This document shows, piece by piece, positions 1-5,912 of a stretch of 7,482 nt of DNA. The stretch is taken from positions 1-7,482 of the forward strand of contig CAMLFI010000115.1 of assembly GCA_946479225.1 (NCBI GenBank), read 5' to 3'. This stretch comes from an uncultured Mucilaginibacter sp. (lineage in GTDB: Bacteria > Bacteroidota > Bacteroidia > Sphingobacteriales > Sphingobacteriaceae). The notes beneath the pieces are model-generated. The model made no database searches, was not told the DNA's origin, and saw only the letters and a program-made list of their open reading frames with translations. How positions within the stretch are numbered: position 1 is the first letter of the stretch; each line of letters starts with the position of its first letter. The position numbers and the translations under genes were made by a program.

Positions 1-476
1 GATTTATCGTCATACTTCATAGAAGTAAGCAATTTATTCAGGCCATTCTGATCTTGATTAAATAAAGAAAGCGCCTGCCGCTTTTTATAAAGATTGCTAT
101 AAACTTCAATTGCATGTTTTTTGGCATCTGCATTTAACGTTTGTAATAATTTGCTTGGCTCGCGGAAAGGCTTATCGCTGGTTAAATCATGGATCATTAG
201 CTTATAGGCCACCTGATCAAGCATGCGTTTTGAACGAAGCATCTCCACCAGATTGGCAAACTCCTGATTTATTTCTGATTCCTGGGCACCACCACCAATG
301 TCGCTTAAACTTCTTTGGGTCTGATCTACTATTCCGGTAGCTATCTTAGCTTGCGAAAGGTAGGAGTTAGCCTGGTTGCGCACTAAAAAATACGTGATAA
401 TAACCGTAATAACGGGAATGATCACAATAGTGAACCTGTGTTTTTTTAATACGCGTAAAAAGCTGCTCAGCTCCAT
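1..476 (-). CDS. Wzz/GumC-type polysaccharide chain-length or co-polymerase protein, N-terminal part (cut by window edge)
   Basis: The 158 visible codons start at ATG 476-474 and run off the left edge without a stop. A short cytoplasmic N-terminus (MELSSFLRVLKKHR) is followed by one hydrophobic segment at about residues 15-32, and then by a polar, helix-rich periplasmic region. This is the layout of Wzz/GumC/Wzc N-termini, inner-membrane proteins that set chain length or couple export of surface polysaccharide. The ATG follows the stop codon of the TolC-like gene with no spacing (TAGATG), so the two are almost certainly co-transcribed and translationally coupled. An outer-membrane TolC-like partner directly upstream supports an exopolysaccharide export locus. 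A C-terminal tyrosine kinase domain, as in Wzc, cannot be judged because that end is outside the window. The family call rests on topology and context rather than a diagnostic motif. Confidence 0.68.
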   Translation of the reverse strand, partial: MELSSFLRVLKKHRFTIVIIPVITVIITYFLVRNQANSYLSQAKIATGIVDQTQRSLSDIGGGAQESEINQEFANLVEMLRSKRMLDQVAYKLMIHDLTSDKPFREPSKLLQTLNADAKKHAIEVYSNLYKKRQALSLFNQDQNGLNKLLTSMKYDDK

Positions 477-1184
477 CTATTTAATAATATTTTCCAGTTT
501 AGTGCCTATAAGTTCCTCAAGGTCGGCTTTTGCAATAAATACAGCAGCCTCTGCTTGTACCAAAGTTTGGTGATGCTCTGTTAGCTGTATTAATACCTTA
601 CTATAACTGTCAAAAGTTTCTTCACCTTTTTCAAACTTAAATTTTACATCTTTTAAATATGTTTCTGCATCTTCTGCAGCTCTTACTTGCAATTTTAACT
701 GGCCCACGCGCTGAACATACAGATAAAACCTCCTTTTTACTTCAGTAGTAAGTGTTATCAGATATTCGTCGCGCTCACTCTCAACAGCCATCATTTCCTG
801 TTTTGACTGTTTTATAATCCATGGCCTGGCTATTATATTGCCCACGTTTAAAAAAACACCTACTTGTGCACCCTTAAAATAGGTATTGGTAGGGTTAACC
901 GGATTAACACTAACAACACCGGGCTGGTATACGTACGATAGCGTTAAAGCATCAAACCACGCAGCCTTATTTTTAGATATATTACTTGAAGCTGCTTCAA
1001 CCCGATGTTGAAAATAGCGTACGCGCGGGTAATTTGCTATAGCTGTATCAATAAGGCGTTGCAGATTGATGTTGGAAAGCTCGGTAATTATACTGGCCCG
1101 GGTTGCAACGGCCTGACCGTAACCGGTTTTGCAAACTAATAAGGTAAAAGAAAACAGTAGTATGTATTTTATCCGGATAACCAT
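477..1184 (-). CDS. Half-size TolC-like outer-membrane export protein
   Basis: A protein of 235 aa counted from the ATG at 1184-1182. It opens with a signal peptide (IRIKYILLFSFTLLVC core, likely cut near GYGQ), so it is exported. The mature part has one TolC-type unit: a helix beginning LQRLIDTAIANYP, a long helix, a beta-like stretch near SYVYQPG and again near GAQVGVFLNVGN, then two long charged helices ending near LEELIGTKL. Classical TolC proteins carry two such repeats in about 420-490 aa, so this is about half size. The next gene encodes a Wzz/GumC-like protein with zero spacing, which suggests a polysaccharide secretion channel rather than drug efflux. An upstream in-frame TTG at 1247 would add 21 residues before the signal peptide, so the ATG is preferred. 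The 155 bp upstream hold one weak -7-like box (TAGCTTTA, minus strand, 1267-1274) without a matching -33 element. Confidence 0.75.
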   Translation of the reverse strand: MVIRIKYILLFSFTLLVCKTGYGQAVATRASIITELSNINLQRLIDTAIANYPRVRYFQHRVEAASSNISKNKAAWFDALTLSYVYQPGVVSVNPVNPTNTYFKGAQVGVFLNVGNIIARPWIIKQSKQEMMAVESERDEYLITLTTEVKRRFYLYVQRVGQLKLQVRAAEDAETYLKDVKFKFEKGEETFDSYSKVLIQLTEHHQTLVQAEAAVFIAKADLEELIGTKLENIIK

Positions 1185-1339
1185 TGATAAGATAGTTTCA
1201 TTTAAGCGGTTATAATTTATAACCCTATTAACGTTTTTTACAGGCAATGGGTTTCAATATCTATAGTAAAGCTACTTTTTTTATTCCGTTTTATAAGGTT
1301 TATCAGCAAACGAGGCATTATATAAACTTTTTAATATCG

Positions 1340-2227
1340 TTATCTGAATTTAGCCGCAACTATCAACTCCTTGGTTTTTGTCGAGTGATCATAAAATCCG
1401 CTCCCTGATTTTACACCTAAATATCCCGCGGCAACCATATCAACCAAAAGAGGGCAGGGGGTGTATTTGGGATTATTGAATCCTTCATATAAAACATTCA
1501 TTATTGCCAGGCAAACATCAAGACCAATAAAATCTGCCAATTGCAGCGGGCCCATAGGATGCGACATTCCCAGCTTCATAACGGTATCAATCTCTGCAAC
1601 GCCGGACACGCTTTCGGCTAAAGCATAAATAGCTTCATTTATCATAGGCATTAATATACGGTTAGCAATAAAACCGGGTGCGTCATTTACTTCAACCGGT
1701 ATTTTGTTAAGCTGTCGTGATACCTCCATAATTTTGGCGGTAACATCATCCGATGTGTGTTTTCCGCGTATTACTTCAACCAATTTCATTAACGGAACTG
1801 GATTCATAAAGTGCATACCCACAACGCTTTGCGGTGTTTTAGTTGTAGCAGAAATTTCGGTAATTGATATAGAAGAGGTATTTGAAGCCAGTATAGTTTT
1901 GTCGCTGCAAATTTGGCTTAATTGTCTAAATATGTCCAGTTTAATCGCTTTATTTTCGGTAGCTGCTTCAATAACAAGTTCAGTATCTGCAGGGATATCG
2001 CTTAATAAAGATGAGGTTTTTATACGATTTAAAGCCAGCTCTTTATCCTTGTCAGTGATGAATTCTTTGTTGATCTGTTTATCCATATTGCGAGATATGG
2101 TTTGCAGGGCCCGTTCAAGCGCCGATGGATCAACGTCAATAAGTGTAACGTTAAACCCATACAAAGCGAAGGTATGCGCTATGCCATTGCCCATTGTTCC
2201 CGAACCGATAACTGCTACATTTTTCAT
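1340..2227 (-). CDS. hbd: 3-hydroxyacyl-CoA (3-hydroxybutyryl-CoA) dehydrogenase
   Basis: A 295-aa cytoplasmic NAD-dependent enzyme that interconverts 3-hydroxyacyl-CoA and 3-oxoacyl-CoA. The N-terminal Rossmann fold shows the GxGxxG motif (G8, G10, G13) and an Asp at the end of strand 2 (D31) that favours NAD over NADP. The catalytic set is visible as S118, H139 (in GMHFMNPVP), E151 and N189 (in GFIANR). These sit at a constant offset of 19 from the human mitochondrial enzyme residues S137, H158, E170 and N208. The C-terminal helical 3HCDH domain follows from about 185 and is complete, with the family's normal length (about 280-300 aa). It begins 12 bp after bioD, so it should be the third gene of the biotin operon. 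Substrate chain length cannot be read from the sequence; butanoate metabolism, beta-oxidation or a role in making the pimeloyl precursor are all possible. Confidence 0.9.
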   Translation of the reverse strand: MKNVAVIGSGTMGNGIAHTFALYGFNVTLIDVDPSALERALQTISRNMDKQINKEFITDKDKELALNRIKTSSLLSDIPADTELVIEAATENKAIKLDIFRQLSQICSDKTILASNTSSISITEISATTKTPQSVVGMHFMNPVPLMKLVEVIRGKHTSDDVTAKIMEVSRQLNKIPVEVNDAPGFIANRILMPMINEAIYALAESVSGVAEIDTVMKLGMSHPMGPLQLADFIGLDVCLAIMNVLYEGFNNPKYTPCPLLVDMVAAGYLGVKSGSGFYDHSTKTKELIVAAKFR

Positions 2228-2239
2228 AAACCAGGTAGC

Positions 2240-2848
2240 CTAAATTACAATATTTTGCAATGAAACGCTTTGTTTATCTAAGGTTAAAAGTTGCGGAATT
2301 GCAACAACCCGCTCGCCCTTTGAATGTTTTTTTATAATGTCTTCTGAATAAGTATCGCTTTCCCCATTAAATATAATAGCTCGTACGGCGATATTCCGGC
2401 TATATAAAGCCTGTAGCGATAGGATGGAATGGTTGATGCTGCCTAAATAATGCTGAATAACCAATACTACTTCGGCATTCAGTTTTTCTATCAGGTCTAT
2501 CATCAGATCCTTATCGTTTAGAGGCACCATTAATCCGCCTGCACCTTCAATAACAAGGGTATTATTAGTCTGGGGTATTTCAAAAGTATTCAGATCGATC
2601 TGCACACCATCTAAAGCAGCTGATTTATGCGGAGAAAAGGGCTGTGTTAAACGATAAGCTTCGGGATGGAACAATGTTTTATCATTGGAGATCAAAGCTT
2701 TCACCTTCATTGTGTCACTATTATCCAGATCACCGGATTGTACGGGCTTCCAATAATCAGCTTTTAAACACTCGGTTAAAATAGCTGCAACAACCGTTTT
2801 GCCTATACCTGTGCCAATGCCGGTTATAAATAATGGTTTGTCCTTCAT
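2240..2848 (-). CDS. bioD: Dethiobiotin synthetase BioD
   Basis: A 202-aa cytoplasmic ATP-dependent ligase that closes the ureido ring of 7,8-diaminopelargonate with CO2 to give dethiobiotin, the penultimate step of biotin synthesis. Visible motifs are the P-loop GIGTGIGKT (residues 10-18), the substrate and ATP-contacting YWKPVQSG (K34) and VIEGAGGLMVPL (E101). The Asp seen in the P-loop of E. coli BioD (GTDT) is Gly here. Length is normal for the family (200-230 aa). The ATG at 2848-2846 overlaps the bioF stop as ATGA, a typical coupling arrangement, and places the P-loop about ten residues from the start as in other BioD proteins. A longer frame opening upstream would add 22 residues lying inside bioF and is not needed. 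The next gene, hbd, follows after 12 bp. Confidence 0.95.
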   Translation of the reverse strand: MKDKPLFITGIGTGIGKTVVAAILTECLKADYWKPVQSGDLDNSDTMKVKALISNDKTLFHPEAYRLTQPFSPHKSAALDGVQIDLNTFEIPQTNNTLVIEGAGGLMVPLNDKDLMIDLIEKLNAEVVLVIQHYLGSINHSILSLQALYSRNIAVRAIIFNGESDTYSEDIIKKHSKGERVVAIPQLLTLDKQSVSLQNIVI

Positions 2849-3963
2849 ACTAACGGATTTATTGTTTCGGCAAGCTTTATTATCTGTGCTTCTGTATTGA
2901 AAGCGTGCAGGCATATACGCAACCGCTCGCTACCCTCGGCAACAGTGGGGTATAGTATAGCGCGTACATCAAAACGTTTATTTTGTAAAACAGCAGCCAT
3001 TGTTGCCGCTTTTAGCGCACTTGTTAATATGATGCACTGAATTGGGCTTTTGCTCGGTGGCATTACCTCCAATACCCCAGGCGATAAAGAGGCTTTAAAC
3101 AAGGCTATATTCTGCTTTAACTTATCAATTACATCGTCAGATCTGTTTAAAAGTTCCATCGCCGCTTTTATAGCTGCTACCTGGTGAAAAGGAGCGGCCG
3201 TTGTATAAATAAATGACCGGGCGAAGTTAACAAGATAGTTCCTCAGTATCGTGCCGCCAACTACCGCGGCACCATGACACCCTAGTGCTTTGCCAAAAGT
3301 TACAACACGCGCAAATACGCGGTGTTGTAAGTTAAGTTCGTTTATCAAACCCTGTTTATATAAGCCAAAGGCATGTGCTTCGTCAACTATTACGTGTGCA
3401 TTATATTTTTCAGCCATCTCAACAATTTCGAGAAGCGGCGGGCTGTCGCCATCCATAGAGTAAACACTTTCAATCACCACATAGCATACGCCTTTAGCAT
3501 TTTTTAATTTAATTTCAAGGCTGTCCACATCATTATGAGTGAATGTGTACCTGTTTGCGTGACTTAAGCGTGCCCCGTCTATGGCGGATGCATGGATCAG
3601 TTCATCGCATATAACGGTGTCGCCACGTTGGGGTAAAGAGGAGAGGAGCCCGACATTGGCATCGTAGCCGGAATTAAACAAGAGTGCGGCCTCGTTATCA
3701 AACCACTGTGCAATTTGCTGTTCAACGGCCTCAGTGTATAATAAATTACCTGAAATTAATCTAGATCCGGTTGCGCCATTAAGCTCATGATTTGCACTGC
3801 ATTCACGCTTAATCGCTTTTTTAAGTTCAGCGGAACGTGCGAAACCGAGGTAATCGTTAGAGCAAAAATCTATCTGTTTATTTTCAGGTCGCAATGTACG
3901 GTAGTTGCTTTTGCCTATCCGTTCATTTAACCTGCCTTGCATAAAGGTTTCTGCTGCTTTCAA
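2845..3963 (-). CDS. bioF: 8-amino-7-oxononanoate synthase BioF
   Basis: A 372-aa PLP-dependent alpha-oxoamine synthase that condenses a pimeloyl thioester with L-alanine to give 8-amino-7-oxononanoate, the first step of biotin ring assembly. Numbering from the TTG start, CSNDYLGF lies at 34-41, the PLP-stacking His in DELIHAS is H124, SMDGD is at 169-173, DEAHAFG gives D194 and H197, and the Schiff-base lysine is K225 in TFGKALG. Length matches the family (E. coli 384 aa). The start is uncertain. TTG at 3963-3961 gives a 14-residue lead-in (MKAAETFMQGRLNE) that aligns well with E. coli BioF, while ATG at 3942-3940 would trim seven residues. An in-frame TGA 15 bases upstream of the TTG excludes anything longer. 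The gene heads the bioF-bioD-hbd operon and begins only about 24 bases past an intrinsic terminator, with no convincing promoter between them. Confidence 0.95.
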   Translation of the reverse strand: MKAAETFMQGRLNERIGKSNYRTLRPENKQIDFCSNDYLGFARSAELKKAIKRECSANHELNGATGSRLISGNLLYTEAVEQQIAQWFDNEAALLFNSGYDANVGLLSSLPQRGDTVICDELIHASAIDGARLSHANRYTFTHNDVDSLEIKLKNAKGVCYVVIESVYSMDGDSPPLLEIVEMAEKYNAHVIVDEAHAFGLYKQGLINELNLQHRVFARVVTFGKALGCHGAAVVGGTILRNYLVNFARSFIYTTAAPFHQVAAIKAAMELLNRSDDVIDKLKQNIALFKASLSPGVLEVMPPSKSPIQCIILTSALKAATMAAVLQNKRFDVRAILYPTVAEGSERLRICLHAFNTEAQIIKLAETINPLV

Positions 3964-3986
3964 TTGGAGTAAATTTCAGCTAAAAT

Positions 3987-4019
3987 AAAAAAAGCCTTCC
4001 GGTTTATCGGAAGGCTTTT
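3987..4019 (-). terminator. Intrinsic terminator of the six-gene array
   Basis: A 12-bp perfect stem (3990-4001 with 4008-4019, core GCCTTCCG/CGGAAGGC) closes a 6-nt loop. On the minus strand it runs into seven T residues (3993-3987) and further T-rich sequence. It lies 19 bases after the stop of the last array gene and just before bioF. The plus-strand side has only four T residues, so it mainly acts on minus-strand transcripts. Confidence 0.88.
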
Positions 4020-4038
4020 AAAAATCTATTATTGATGA

Positions 4039-4401
4039 CTAGCGAGGACCGCCGCCTGGGCCTCTTGCAGCACGCTCATCAACCATTTTCTGAAAAGCGG
4101 TTGCTTGTTCAGGAGTCAAAACAGCTTTAATTTTTGCGTTGTAAGCCGCGGTAAGCGGAGCTCTTTTCTCTCTCACAGAAGCCATATCGCCATTGGCGGC
4201 AGTTCGTAAGCTATCCATGCTTTTGGTTTGAGCCTGATAAATCACAAGCAACTTCGCTGATTGCGCATCCGTAATACCTGTAAGTTGAGTTTTCAATTGT
4301 GTAACTTGCTCCTCAGGAGTTCTTTGTGGTCTGCCGCCTTGTGCAAAGCTAACAGCGCTTACGCCCAATACAAAGGCGCATACTAACATTATTTTTTTCA
4401 T
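4039..4401 (-). CDS. Small exported LTxxQ-motif protein, array copy 6 (Spy/CpxP-like)
   Basis: A 120-aa protein and the last of six tandem paralogues. Its signal peptide (MKKIMLVCAFVLGVSAVSFAQ, residues 1-21) has a SPase I type end near SFA-Q and no lipobox, so it should be periplasmic or secreted. The mature part is about 100 aa, charged and predicted helical. It has the two spaced motifs ITDAQ (43-47) and LTPEQ (95-99) that mark Spy/CpxP-like proteins. Its core is closest to copy 2: both contain GITDAQSAKLLVIYQAQTKS and TAAYNAKIKAVLTPEQA. The C-terminus differs and ends RGPGGGPR, as in copy 5. The signal peptide is a hybrid of two types, VCA as in copies 1, 2 and 5 and FVLG as in copies 3 and 4. 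It starts 26 bp after copy 5, and the array terminator follows. A chaperone role is inferred from the motif pattern only. Confidence 0.8.
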   Translation of the reverse strand: MKKIMLVCAFVLGVSAVSFAQGGRPQRTPEEQVTQLKTQLTGITDAQSAKLLVIYQAQTKSMDSLRTAANGDMASVREKRAPLTAAYNAKIKAVLTPEQATAFQKMVDERAARGPGGGPR

Positions 4402-4427
4402 GTTTTTTATAATTTAATTATTGATGA

Positions 4428-4775
4428 TTAACGAGGGCCGCCACCACCTGGACCTCTTGGTATCTTGTCGTAAGCCGCAGCTTGTTCAGGAGTTAAAATA
4501 GCTTTTATTTGGGCAGGATTTGTTTCTCTCATCTTTTGCAGGTCAGGCATTACAGACTGGATATCGCCGTTGGCTTTAGCCATTATGCTATCGCGCTTTT
4601 TTCCTTGAGCCTCAAAAACCAATTTTAATTTGGCTGCCTGGGCATCGGTAATACCGGTAATTTGAGTTTTTAATTGTGCAACACTCTCATCAGGCGTTCT
4701 TCTTGGGGGGCCTTGTGCGAAACTTGCCGCGCTGATGCCTAATGCCAGGGCGCATACTAATAATACTTTTTTCAT
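4428..4775 (-). CDS. Small exported LTxxQ-motif protein, array copy 5 (Spy/CpxP-like)
   Basis: A 115-aa exported protein with a VCALALG-type signal peptide (1-21, SFA-Q end). The motifs are ITDAQ (42-46) and LTPEQ (94-98). The core resembles copy 1: AAKLKLVFEAQGKKRDS here matches AAKLKVVYEAAGKTRDS there, and both have an AAAY-x-KI segment after the second motif. Just after KI (105) the usual DARAE/QRM tail is replaced by PRGPGGGGPR, so the last helix is cut short. The tail's Gly-Pro-Arg composition is shared only with copy 6. The spacer from copy 4 is 33 bp, the longest in the array, and contains no visible promoter or terminator. Function is unknown; a periplasmic chaperone or envelope stress role is the best guess from the LTxxQ pattern. 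Confidence 0.8.
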   Translation of the reverse strand: MKKVLLVCALALGISAASFAQGPPRRTPDESVAQLKTQITGITDAQAAKLKLVFEAQGKKRDSIMAKANGDIQSVMPDLQKMRETNPAQIKAILTPEQAAAYDKIPRGPGGGGPR

Positions 4776-4808
4776 TTTCTATTCTGTTTAATTTGGTTTA
4801 CTTAATAA

Positions 4809-5153
4809 TTAATTACCACCCATTTGCTTAAAACGTTCGTTCATCGCATCAACCTGCTTCTGGAAAATAGGAGCTTGCTCAGGCGTTAAAAAAGCTTTTA
4901 TCTTGGTGTTTGAAGCATCAAGCATTTTAATTACTTTAGGAAAGTTGGCTTGCATGTCGCCACCAGAACTCATTAAACTATCTATGCTTTTGGCTTGCGC
5001 ATCATATATAACTTTAGCTTTTGCAACTTGTGCATCTGTTAATGACAATGATGTTTTTAACGCGGCTAATCTTTCTTCGGGAGAAGGACCTTGTGCAAAA
5101 CTAGCGGCGCTTATACCTAATACAAACGCGGCTACTAATAATATTTTTTTCAT
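4809..5153 (-). CDS. Small exported LTxxQ-motif protein, array copy 4 (Spy/CpxP-like)
   Basis: The shortest copy at 114 aa. Its signal peptide is of the VAAFVLGISA type with a SFA-Q end. It forms a clear sub-group with copy 3. Both lack the RTP linker and the TG before the first motif, read LSLTDAQ or LSLNDAQ followed by VAKAKVIYDAQ, and end NERxKQMxGN. The motifs are LTDAQ (38-42) and LTPEQ (89-93), both perfect LTxxQ, making this the most canonical member. No cysteine is present anywhere. It starts 16 bp after copy 3 and must share its transcript. The alternation of Lys/Arg with small residues suggests amphipathic helices, as in Spy, although these proteins are shorter than Spy (about 100 against about 138 mature residues). 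Confidence 0.8.
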   Translation of the reverse strand: MKKILLVAAFVLGISAASFAQGPSPEERLAALKTSLSLTDAQVAKAKVIYDAQAKSIDSLMSSGGDMQANFPKVIKMLDASNTKIKAFLTPEQAPIFQKQVDAMNERFKQMGGN

Positions 5154-5169
5154 ATCGTTTTTAATTTAA

Positions 5170-5520
5170 TTAATTGCCACTCATCTGTTTAAGGCGTTCA
5201 TTCGTAGCATCTACTTGTTTCTGAAAAATAGGCGTTTGCTCCGGCGTTAGTATAGCTTTTATCTTTGCATTGGTGGCTTCCACCAATTTTATGTACTTAG
5301 GCATCATCGCAGACATATTGTCACCAGCAGCACTTCTCAAGCTGTCTGTGCTTTTGCCTTGCGCATCATATATCACTTTAGCTTTTGCCACTTGTGCATC
5401 GTTTAAGGATAATGATGATTTTAATGAAGCAAGTCGCTCTGCAGGAGACGGTGGGCCTTGAGCCAAACTAACGGCGCTTATACCTAATACAAACGCTGCT
5501 ACTAAAAATATTTTTTTCAT
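5170..5520 (-). CDS. Small exported LTxxQ-motif protein, array copy 3 (Spy/CpxP-like)
   Basis: A 116-aa exported protein with signal peptide 1-21 (VAAFVLGISAVSLAQ). It is the nearest relative of copy 4 along its whole length, including the signal peptide and the IFQKQVDA segment after the second motif, so these two look like the most recent simple tandem duplication. The first motif is degenerate, LNDAQ (39-43, Thr to Asn), while the second is canonical LTPEQ (91-95). The middle region is Met- and Ala-rich (NMSAMMPKY), a variable stretch that differs in every copy. It lies 18 bp after copy 2. No cysteines are present. The function is not known beyond likeness to LTxxQ periplasmic proteins. 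Confidence 0.8.
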   Translation of the reverse strand: MKKIFLVAAFVLGISAVSLAQGPPSPAERLASLKSSLSLNDAQVAKAKVIYDAQGKSTDSLRSAAGDNMSAMMPKYIKLVEATNAKIKAILTPEQTPIFQKQVDATNERLKQMSGN

Positions 5521-5538
5521 TTTTATATTTTCTAATAA

Positions 5539-5901
5539 TTAGTTACCCATTCTTTGACGCATCGCCTCGGCGCGTGCATCAACTTGTTTCTGAAAAGCAG
5601 CTGCTTGTTCCGGCGTTAAAACTGCTTTAATTTTTGCGTTGTAAGCCGCAGTAATCGGAGCCCTTTTCTGAAAAGTAGCCATCATATCACTACCTTGATT
5701 GGCAGCTGTTAAACTGTCTATGCTCTTTGTCTGAGCCTGGTAAATAACCAGCAATTTTGCAGACTGCGCATCAGTTATACCGGTAATTTGGGTTTTTAGC
5801 CTTTCAACTTGCTCTGCAGGTGTTCTTTGCGGAGGGCCTTGTGCAAAGCTTGCCGCAGTAACGCCTAACGCTAAGGCGCATACTAATAATACTTTTTTCA
5901 T
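5539..5901 (-). CDS. Small exported LTxxQ-motif protein, array copy 2 (Spy/CpxP-like)
   Basis: A 120-aa protein with a VCALALG-type signal peptide (1-21). The motifs are ITDAQ (42-46) and LTPEQ (95-99). Its core is nearly the same as copy 6 (AKLLVIYQAQTKS, then KRAPxTAAYNAKIKAVL), but its tail is the standard VDARAEAMRQRMGN, as in copy 1. The Cys in VCA lies inside the signal peptide and will be removed, so the mature protein is cysteine-free and cannot be redox-active through thiols, despite the nearby peroxiredoxin. It starts only 11 bp after copy 1. Confidence 0.8.
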   Translation of the reverse strand: MKKVLLVCALALGVTAASFAQGPPQRTPAEQVERLKTQITGITDAQSAKLLVIYQAQTKSIDSLTAANQGSDMMATFQKRAPITAAYNAKIKAVLTPEQAAAFQKQVDARAEAMRQRMGN

Positions 5902-5912
5902 TTTAAATATGA

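Noticed and set aside
110..573. Plus-strand open frames of 76 and 65 codons at the left edge
   Set aside because: They lie opposite the Wzz-like and TolC-like genes, whose reading frames are supported by topology and by the TAGATG junction.
1185..1247. Upstream TTG start for the TolC-like gene
   Set aside because: It would place 21 polar residues before a complete signal peptide. The ATG at 1184 puts the signal peptide at the true N-terminus.
1704..2243. A 179-codon open frame on the plus strand opposite hbd
   Set aside because: It is fully antisense to a well-supported enzyme gene, has no recognisable domain and overlaps the conserved Rossmann region. It is a shadow of the hbd coding frame.
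2849..2914. Longer N-terminus for BioD
   Set aside because: The extra 22 residues are encoded within the bioF 3' end and have no match in the family. The ATGA overlap start is far more typical.
4903..5461. Plus-strand open frames of 63 and 88 codons opposite array copies 3 and 4
   Set aside because: Both arise at matching places because the two sense genes are paralogues. The peptides have no plausible features.
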